NCBI GenBank assembly: GCA_944322255.1
Contig: CALUOK010000002.1
Coordinates: 62,001-126,000, forward strand
DNA from: Candidatus Methanomethylophilaceae archaeon
GTDB taxonomy: Archaea; Thermoplasmatota; Thermoplasmata; Methanomassiliicoccales; Methanomethylophilaceae
Reading direction: 5' to 3'
Length of the DNA: 64,000 nucleotides
Below are positions 59,266 to 64,000 of the stretch, in pieces; position 1 is the first letter of the stretch, and each line of letters opens with the position of its first letter. The translations under genes were made by a program, and so were the position numbers. The notes beneath the pieces are model-generated. The model was given only the letters and a program-made list of their open reading frames with translations, did no database searches and had not been told where the DNA came from.

Positions 59266-60261
59266 TTAATTCATCACAAACACAGCCCTGATGGTCGTGT
59301 CACCGCGAATCGTGTAAGTCATCTCTGAACTCAGATATGACTGCCCATTGATCTCCCAGTGGTCAAAAGAATAGCCAGGTTTAGCTACTGCTTGAATGTG
59401 AACGTCTTCTCCGTACTCAAACACTCCTGAAATAATGCCTGTCAGTGATCCCATCGAAGAATCATACTCGACATCCACATCACATTGTTCAACAGAGAAT
59501 ACAGCAACAACTTCGGTATATTCTGTCAAAGTGATTGTAATTGAGCTGTACATGTAATCGCTACGCTCTCCATTGATGACCCAATGATCAAACACATACC
59601 CATCATTGGCCTTGGCATCTATGGAGACGTCCTCCATATAGTACATGTATCCACCACTAGGTGTTACACTCCCTTTTTCAGGACTATCAGCACTAGCGAC
59701 GAATGACACTCTGCCACCAAATTCAGCCACGTAGGTTTCACTGTAAGTCACAACAAATGTATAGCTACGCTCTTCCCAGAATGGATTATAACCATCGCTG
59801 GTATCCCAACTTGGAAACCATCCTGCAAAAACACAACCTTCTTTTGGCGTAGCAGTCAATGTGCACATGTCACCCTCCATATACAGACCAGTACCAGTGA
59901 CATCCCCATATCTGGAATCATACTCGACTGATATGGAAAGCAACAATCTGAAAGAAGGAGTCAGGACCACATCAGAATCCGCAGTGAATGTGTATCTCTC
60001 GTCATCGGAGACCATCTCGGTCCCGACGAACCATCCCTTGAAGCCATATCCGTTGGCTGGTGTGGCTGTCACGGTGACTTTCTCTCCGGCGTCATAGACG
60101 CCCTCCCCCGTGGCGTTCCCCGTCTCTGAATCGTAGGACAGGGACACGGTGTACGTCGCATCCGCCTGATCCCCGTCGTTCATCATCCAGTAGGCAACAC
60201 CCGCCACTGCGACGATGACGACGAGAGCGACGACGCCGATCGCGATGTTCTTGTTGTTCAT
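59266..60261 (-). CDS. Membrane-anchored protein with divergent InlB repeats
   Basis: A 331-residue protein: N-terminal anchor (NIAIGVVALVVIVAVAGVAY) then four ~75-residue divergent InlB (Flg_new_2-type) repeats, e.g. GEKVTVTATPANGYGFKGWF, GDMCTLTATPKEGCVFAGWF and EDVSIDAKANDGYVFDHWVI. ATG 60261 is chosen because GGAGGG lies 9 bases upstream; M at 60,282 is an alternative. Codon use is AT-richer than neighbours in its second half. Likely exposed on the outer face of the membrane. Confidence 0.7.
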   Translation of the reverse strand: MNNKNIAIGVVALVVIVAVAGVAYWMMNDGDQADATYTVSLSYDSETGNATGEGVYDAGEKVTVTATPANGYGFKGWFVGTEMVSDDERYTFTADSDVVLTPSFRLLLSISVEYDSRYGDVTGTGLYMEGDMCTLTATPKEGCVFAGWFPSWDTSDGYNPFWEERSYTFVVTYSETYVAEFGGRVSFVASADSPEKGSVTPSGGYMYYMEDVSIDAKANDGYVFDHWVINGERSDYMYSSITITLTEYTEVVAVFSVEQCDVDVEYDSSMGSLTGIISGVFEYGEDVHIQAVAKPGYSFDHWEINGQSYLSSEMTYTIRGDTTIRAVFVMN

Positions 60262-60377
60262 AATGAACCCTCCGGCCATCATGTACGGCTTTCCGATTCA
60301 TCTAATTTGGCGTTCGCCAAACGTCACATTGCACATGAGATGAAAATCCATTTTGACACATGCAACATGACACACGT

Positions 60378-60650
60378 ATGCACGGCTCCGAGCTACTGTC
60401 CACAGCACACGCGGTGGAGGTAATCCTCATGCTCGGAGAATCGAATTGCAAGATGTCCGACTTCCTGAAGGTCACATCGAACTTCTACACCATCGAGAAG
60501 CTGTTGGCGAAGCTGGAGGATTCTGGGGTCGTCCGCACGATCGATGTCGACCGCACTCGTGGGACGTGGTTCACGCTGACTCCGACTGGCAGGATCGTCG
60601 CGGAGCATCTGAAGATTGCGTGTGACACGATCGATGAAAAGATGCGATGA
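60378..60650 (+). CDS. Winged-helix regulator
   Basis: A 90-residue protein: STAHAVEVILMLGESNCKMS, then NFYTIEKLLAKLEDSGVVRT and TWFTLTPTGRIVAEHL, a typical winged helix with wing. Divergent from the InlB-repeat gene at 59,266, whose promoter it may control. ATG 60378 chosen; an upstream in-frame TTG/ATG-like start at 60,360 seems less likely. Confidence 0.65.
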   Translation: MHGSELLSTAHAVEVILMLGESNCKMSDFLKVTSNFYTIEKLLAKLEDSGVVRTIDVDRTRGTWFTLTPTGRIVAEHLKIACDTIDEKMR

Positions 60651-60802
60651 CGTGTCCCGTCGCGAATTTCTAAGTATTAAACCCTATTGATTCTTCTATA
60701 CGCTAGCCAGATGTCCAACGGAAGGGTAGCCAGACATTCTCGGAGCGACCGCACCTTATCAAATATTGGATGATGCATACAACATGATGGGAGGTCGGGA
60801 CC

Positions 60803-61243
60803 ATGACGTACAGTGCGAAGAGCATCGCTAGCACTTTGGTAAAGTTGTCCACCGAGCATAAGCTCTGGATCTCCAACCTCAAACTCCAGAAACTTCTGTA
60901 CTTCTCTTGGTTGGAATACTATAGGAGAACGAATGGGGAGCATCTTTTCGATGATGAGATACAGGCTTGGAAATATGGGCCTGTGGTTCCATCGGTTTAT
61001 TACGACTACTGGTGCAATGCAGCTAACACGCTTTTTGTTCCAAAGCGCACGGAGGAAACTGTAGACGATAAGACGCAGGAGTTCCTTCTAGATATGCTTA
61101 GAAAGTACAACAACAAGAGCGTTGGCTACATGATCGAACTTTCTCACAAGACAAACCCCTGGGCTAATAACTATGAGATCAGGGCCAAGAATCCAATTCC
61201 CATGAAGGACATGGAGGAAGAGGCATCACACTCATCGATCTGA
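60803..61243 (+). CDS. Panacea-domain (DUF4065) antitoxin
   Basis: A 146-residue protein with the Panacea/SocA-like core KLWISNLKLQKLLYFSWLEY and DDEIQAWKYGPVVPSVYYDY. In PanAT systems this domain is a universal antitoxin for very different toxins, including membrane proteins. The following gene encodes a coiled-coil membrane protein, which fits such a toxin. Preceded by GGGAGGTCGGGACC as SD. Confidence 0.82.
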   Translation: MTYSAKSIASTLVKLSTEHKLWISNLKLQKLLYFSWLEYYRRTNGEHLFDDEIQAWKYGPVVPSVYYDYWCNAANTLFVPKRTEETVDDKTQEFLLDMLRKYNNKSVGYMIELSHKTNPWANNYEIRAKNPIPMKDMEEEASHSSI

Positions 61244-61317
61244 GTCCGGCGGACATCTCCAATCGTTCCAACGAGATTAGTCGCATCCTCTTCGAACTGA
61301 GTCAGGACAATCTGAGT

Positions 61318-62142
61318 GTGGGTTCATCCGAGTTCGGTGATGAAAAGAGTCTTGCGAACTACTCCAGACAATTTCAGGAGATTTATTCGGACGGATACAG
61401 ACAGCGTTATTCAGAGATCCTGGATATGCTGATCGACATAGATGCCTATGGAGACGATGATACAGAAGGATATTCTGATGAGGATGAGGATTGTCTGGAA
61501 GTTCTGAGTATAAATCTGGCAACTCTCAAAGAATTTGTCAGAACAAACATTGAGGAATATGGAGAATCAACGTTCTTCGGAATCGCAAAACTTTCGGATC
61601 ATGTGGACATCGAGATTCACAGGTATCGTGACAAGAAAGACATGTACTACGAGTTGTCTAAAAACGATGACAATGTCGTAGCTTTGTATGAAAAAATCGA
61701 AGATTTGGACTCAAAGCTATCCATTAGCTTAAACGATCTTGATGAAACTCATAGAGCGGCAGAGAAGTTGCAGATGCAGATGGTAGCGATTCTCGGAATA
61801 TTTGCTGCCATTGTGATGGCGTTCTCCGGAGGTTTAGACATCCTGGGCGGAGCCATCTCGATTTCTGGAGATTCGGACATCTTCAGAGTTGTTTTCACTG
61901 TACTCCTATGTGGAATTATCCTGTTCAACATCTTCGCGTTCCTGATGTACATGATAATGGCCATAATACACACCCAGAACACACGGCCATTTCGTCCCAT
62001 CTCAAAGAACGTCAGGCGTAAGATCAGATTATCCCGGTGGTTAAATCACTTCGTCGGAAGCAGGTTCATCATAGCTTTCAACATCGCTTTAATCTTAGCA
62101 ATGGCCATCGACGCGATATGCATGATTTTCATCGTGCGATGA
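61318..62142 (+). CDS. Coiled-coil membrane protein, probable toxin partner of Panacea
   Basis: A protein of at least 274 residues: an acidic helical N-terminus, a coiled coil (ALYEKIEDLDSKLSISLNDL) and three membrane segments (MVAILGIFAAIVMAFSGGLD; VFTVLLCGIILFNIFAFLMY; IIAFNIALILAMAIDAICMI). The GTG start at 61,318 is arbitrary. The frame stays open and protein-like upstream (ITLIDLSPADISNRSNEISR) to inside the Panacea gene, without ATG; CTG 61240 overlapping the antitoxin stop is a candidate. Membrane disruption is the expected toxic activity (inference from PanAT systems). Confidence 0.6.
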   Translation: MGSSEFGDEKSLANYSRQFQEIYSDGYRQRYSEILDMLIDIDAYGDDDTEGYSDEDEDCLEVLSINLATLKEFVRTNIEEYGESTFFGIAKLSDHVDIEIHRYRDKKDMYYELSKNDDNVVALYEKIEDLDSKLSISLNDLDETHRAAEKLQMQMVAILGIFAAIVMAFSGGLDILGGAISISGDSDIFRVVFTVLLCGIILFNIFAFLMYMIMAIIHTQNTRPFRPISKNVRRKIRLSRWLNHFVGSRFIIAFNIALILAMAIDAICMIFIVR

Positions 62143-62200
62143 AGCGACATTCAGCCCATCTTTGATTCATCTTATAGGTACTGGACATTTTGTTCAATAT

Positions 62201-62232
62201 CAGTATTTAAGCACTTTCGATTCCTTGTGTTA
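62201..62232 (+). promoter_or_regulatory. Surface-gene promoter module, copy 4
   Basis: TATTTAAGCACTTTC (from 62,204) then GATTCCTTGTGTT and ACAAGCTTTTCGCC. One base of the TATA box differs from the other copies. It drives the adhesin-like gene at the right end. Confidence 0.78.
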
Positions 62233-62343
62233 CAAGCTTTTCGCCCGTTCATAAGCGTTCCATCCGAATACCACGTACCCGCCACTTTGTCGCGGGAGAA
62301 AGACGTGCATGGGCGATCTCCGAACCATGTGCGTCATTCGGAG

Positions 62344-64000
62344 ATGGAAGAAATGACCAATATAGGCAAAATCGTGGCCGTAGTGCTGGTGATAACCTGC
62401 ACGGTCGCCGTCATGTCCATTCCAGTGGTTGACGCCGATGATGCGGTCGAACCTGTCCAGATCGATGCCGTGGACTTCCTGGCATTGACCGAGGATGGCA
62501 GGATAACACTGGAATCCGACTTTGTATTGACAACCGCACTGGAGATTTCCGATGAGCTCGTGATCGACCTCAACGGCCACACGATCGTCAACGGGACCTC
62601 CGCACACACCATCGCCGTCCTTGAGGGCGGGAACCTCACCGTCATCGACTCCGTCGGATCCGGAGAGGTCGACAACACCGTGAACGGGAAGGCCGCCCTC
62701 GCGGTCTGGCCCGGAGCGATCACATACCTCTACGGAGGAATCTTCGACAGGTCCGCCGAGACGGGAGAGAGCATCGACGTCTCTGGAGACAACTCCTGGT
62801 ACACCGTCAAGAACCAGGGGACTCTGACCATCGACGGAGCCGAGATCAGGAACAGCGGTTCCTTCTCCAGTTGCATCAACAACGGATGGTACGACGGCTC
62901 CGCCGAGATCGCCGGTGCCAACGACCTCACCGCCTACGCGGGTGTGAACGCCAAGCTGTATATCTTCAGCGGAACCGTTGACGGAGGAATCAACTCCGTC
63001 AAGAACGACGACGCAGGGGAGCTCTACATCTCCGGCGGAACCTTCACCAACACCACCCAGGCGACCATCCTCAACTGGAACATCACCGAGATCAGCGGAG
63101 GATACTTCGAGTCCGGGAAGTCCGTCCTCATGAACGGATGGTCCAACGACACCATCGACAAGGGACAGATCACCGTCACGGGCGGAGTGTTCATCGCCGG
63201 AAGCGGTGGTTTCTGCGCCACATACTTCGACATCAGCAACAAGGGCAACGCCGTCTACGACATCACCGGAGGACTGTTCTCCCAGCTCGCGAACTCTCTG
63301 GTCACCGACGGATGCGCCAAGTACAACTACGCCGACATGTACCTCGTTTCCGTAGATGACGTCGAGGATGCCCAGATCGTCATCGCCGACATCCCCTTCG
63401 CCAGCGTCTCCGACGCTCTCGCTCTCATCAATGTCGCCGGGGACTTCGCCGTGGCCGAGGGAGACACCCTGATCCTCATCGACGACCTCACCGACACGGG
63501 TGATGTCGCACTGATCGTCCCGGAGGGGGAGGGGATGACCATCAACCTGAACGGACACCGCATCGTCCTTGGTGACATCACTGTGAACGGTGCTCTGAAC
63601 ATCGCCGATTCGGAGGGAGAGGGTTCCCTCGTGACATCCAACATCGACATCATCGGAGGGTCCGTCGCCGGAAGCGGTGTCATCGCAGGTGCCGAGGGCA
63701 TCGTGAACCTCATCGACATCATCGGCTCCGGATGCGTCTCCGGTGTCACCCTGGACGTTTCCGACGTCGCCTCCAACGGAGGGGCCATCGACATCCAGGT
63801 TGGACTCACAGGCTCCGCAGTCATCAACGGAGTGACCGTCCTCATCGACGCCGCCGACGCTGTTGCAGACCGTGGAATATACGTCAACCAGATGTCCGAG
63901 ACAGGGTCCGTCGTCATCGGCAACGTGACCTTCGACTTCAGCGGCAATGATGCATGCCCGATCAACGCGGACGTGTATGCCGAGACCGACCTGGCCATCT
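62344..64000 (+). CDS. Adhesin-like parallel beta-helix protein, 5' part
   Basis: Open from ATG 62344 (ATG 62353 also possible) to the window end, at least 552 residues. Signal peptide (IGKIVAVVLVITCTVAVMSI), then repeated LTIDGAEIRNSGSF-, LYISGGTFTNTTQ- and ITVTGGVFIAGSGG-type turns with regular G/N/I spacing, the pattern of right-handed parallel beta-helices (pectate-lyase/adhesin-like proteins of gut methanogens). DLNGHTIVNGTSAHTI and NLNGHRIVLGDITVNG show a repeated motif. Its end and anchor lie outside the window. Confidence 0.75.
   Translation, partial: MEEMTNIGKIVAVVLVITCTVAVMSIPVVDADDAVEPVQIDAVDFLALTEDGRITLESDFVLTTALEISDELVIDLNGHTIVNGTSAHTIAVLEGGNLTVIDSVGSGEVDNTVNGKAALAVWPGAITYLYGGIFDRSAETGESIDVSGDNSWYTVKNQGTLTIDGAEIRNSGSFSSCINNGWYDGSAEIAGANDLTAYAGVNAKLYIFSGTVDGGINSVKNDDAGELYISGGTFTNTTQATILNWNITEISGGYFESGKSVLMNGWSNDTIDKGQITVTGGVFIAGSGGFCATYFDISNKGNAVYDITGGLFSQLANSLVTDGCAKYNYADMYLVSVDDVEDAQIVIADIPFASVSDALALINVAGDFAVAEGDTLILIDDLTDTGDVALIVPEGEGMTINLNGHRIVLGDITVNGALNIADSEGEGSLVTSNIDIIGGSVAGSGVIAGAEGIVNLIDIIGSGCVSGVTLDVSDVASNGGAIDIQVGLTGSAVINGVTVLIDAADAVADRGIYVNQMSETGSVVIGNVTFDFSGNDACPINADVYAETDLAI

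Overview
The window comes from the chromosome of a GC-rich methylotrophic methanogenic archaeon, most likely a gut or rumen member of the Methanomassiliicoccales (Thermoplasmata). The evidence is archaeal ribosomal proteins, Rpo7/Spt4 and deoxyhypusine synthase, a methylcobalamin:CoM methyltransferase of the MtbA/MtaA type, a K+-independent proton pyrophosphatase, the archaeal corrinoid nucleotide-loop pathway, TATA-box promoters with short leaders, and almost exclusive use of TGA stops (a single TAG), which fits a pyrrolysine-using lineage. The species call is inference.

Bases 1-16,840 are housekeeping. They hold a cobalamin cluster (CobT-like, CobY, CobS, CbiZ, CbiB, CobD, plus the end of an alkaline-phosphatase-superfamily gene), tRNA-Arg(CCG), a conserved translation/transcription operon (S27Ae, S24e, dephospho-CoA kinase, Spt4, Rpo7), hppA, tmk, a flavoprotein, deoxyhypusine synthase, an isocitrate/isopropylmalate dehydrogenase-like gene, the CoM methyltransferase and tRNA-Leu(GAG). 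The corrinoid genes and the corrinoid-dependent methyltransferase serve the same methanogenic metabolism.

Bases about 16,840-36,900 look like a mobile element that begins just after tRNA-Leu. More than 40 short plus-strand genes are joined by 1-11 base stop/start overlaps. They encode a serine recombinase, tandem ribbon-helix-helix and winged-helix regulators, a PCNA clamp, a GINS-like protein, a DnaQ-like exonuclease, a dUTPase, a putative 7-deazaguanine transglycosylase-like protein and many small Cys-rich proteins. Two DNA methyltransferase genes carry uninterrupted G11 and G10 tracts at points where the reading frame changes. This strongly suggests phase variation; the G10 gene is in an OFF frame here.

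Bases about 37,000-64,000 form a surface-protein island. Its centre is a diversity-generating retroelement: a 114-base template repeat (40,688-40,801), a reverse transcriptase (40,944-42,029) and a membrane-anchored target protein whose variable repeat (43,180-43,293) differs from the template at 15 positions, all of them template adenines. It is flanked by two copies of a PKD-surface-protein plus transglutaminase-like-protein gene pair. Downstream are giant InlB-repeat proteins, an AbiL-like (AAA ATPase plus RloB) defence pair, a Panacea-type toxin-antitoxin pair and a parallel-beta-helix-like adhesin cut by the window end. Four surface transcription units start with the same TATA-plus-leader module of about 27 bp, implying coordinated control or exchange between loci.
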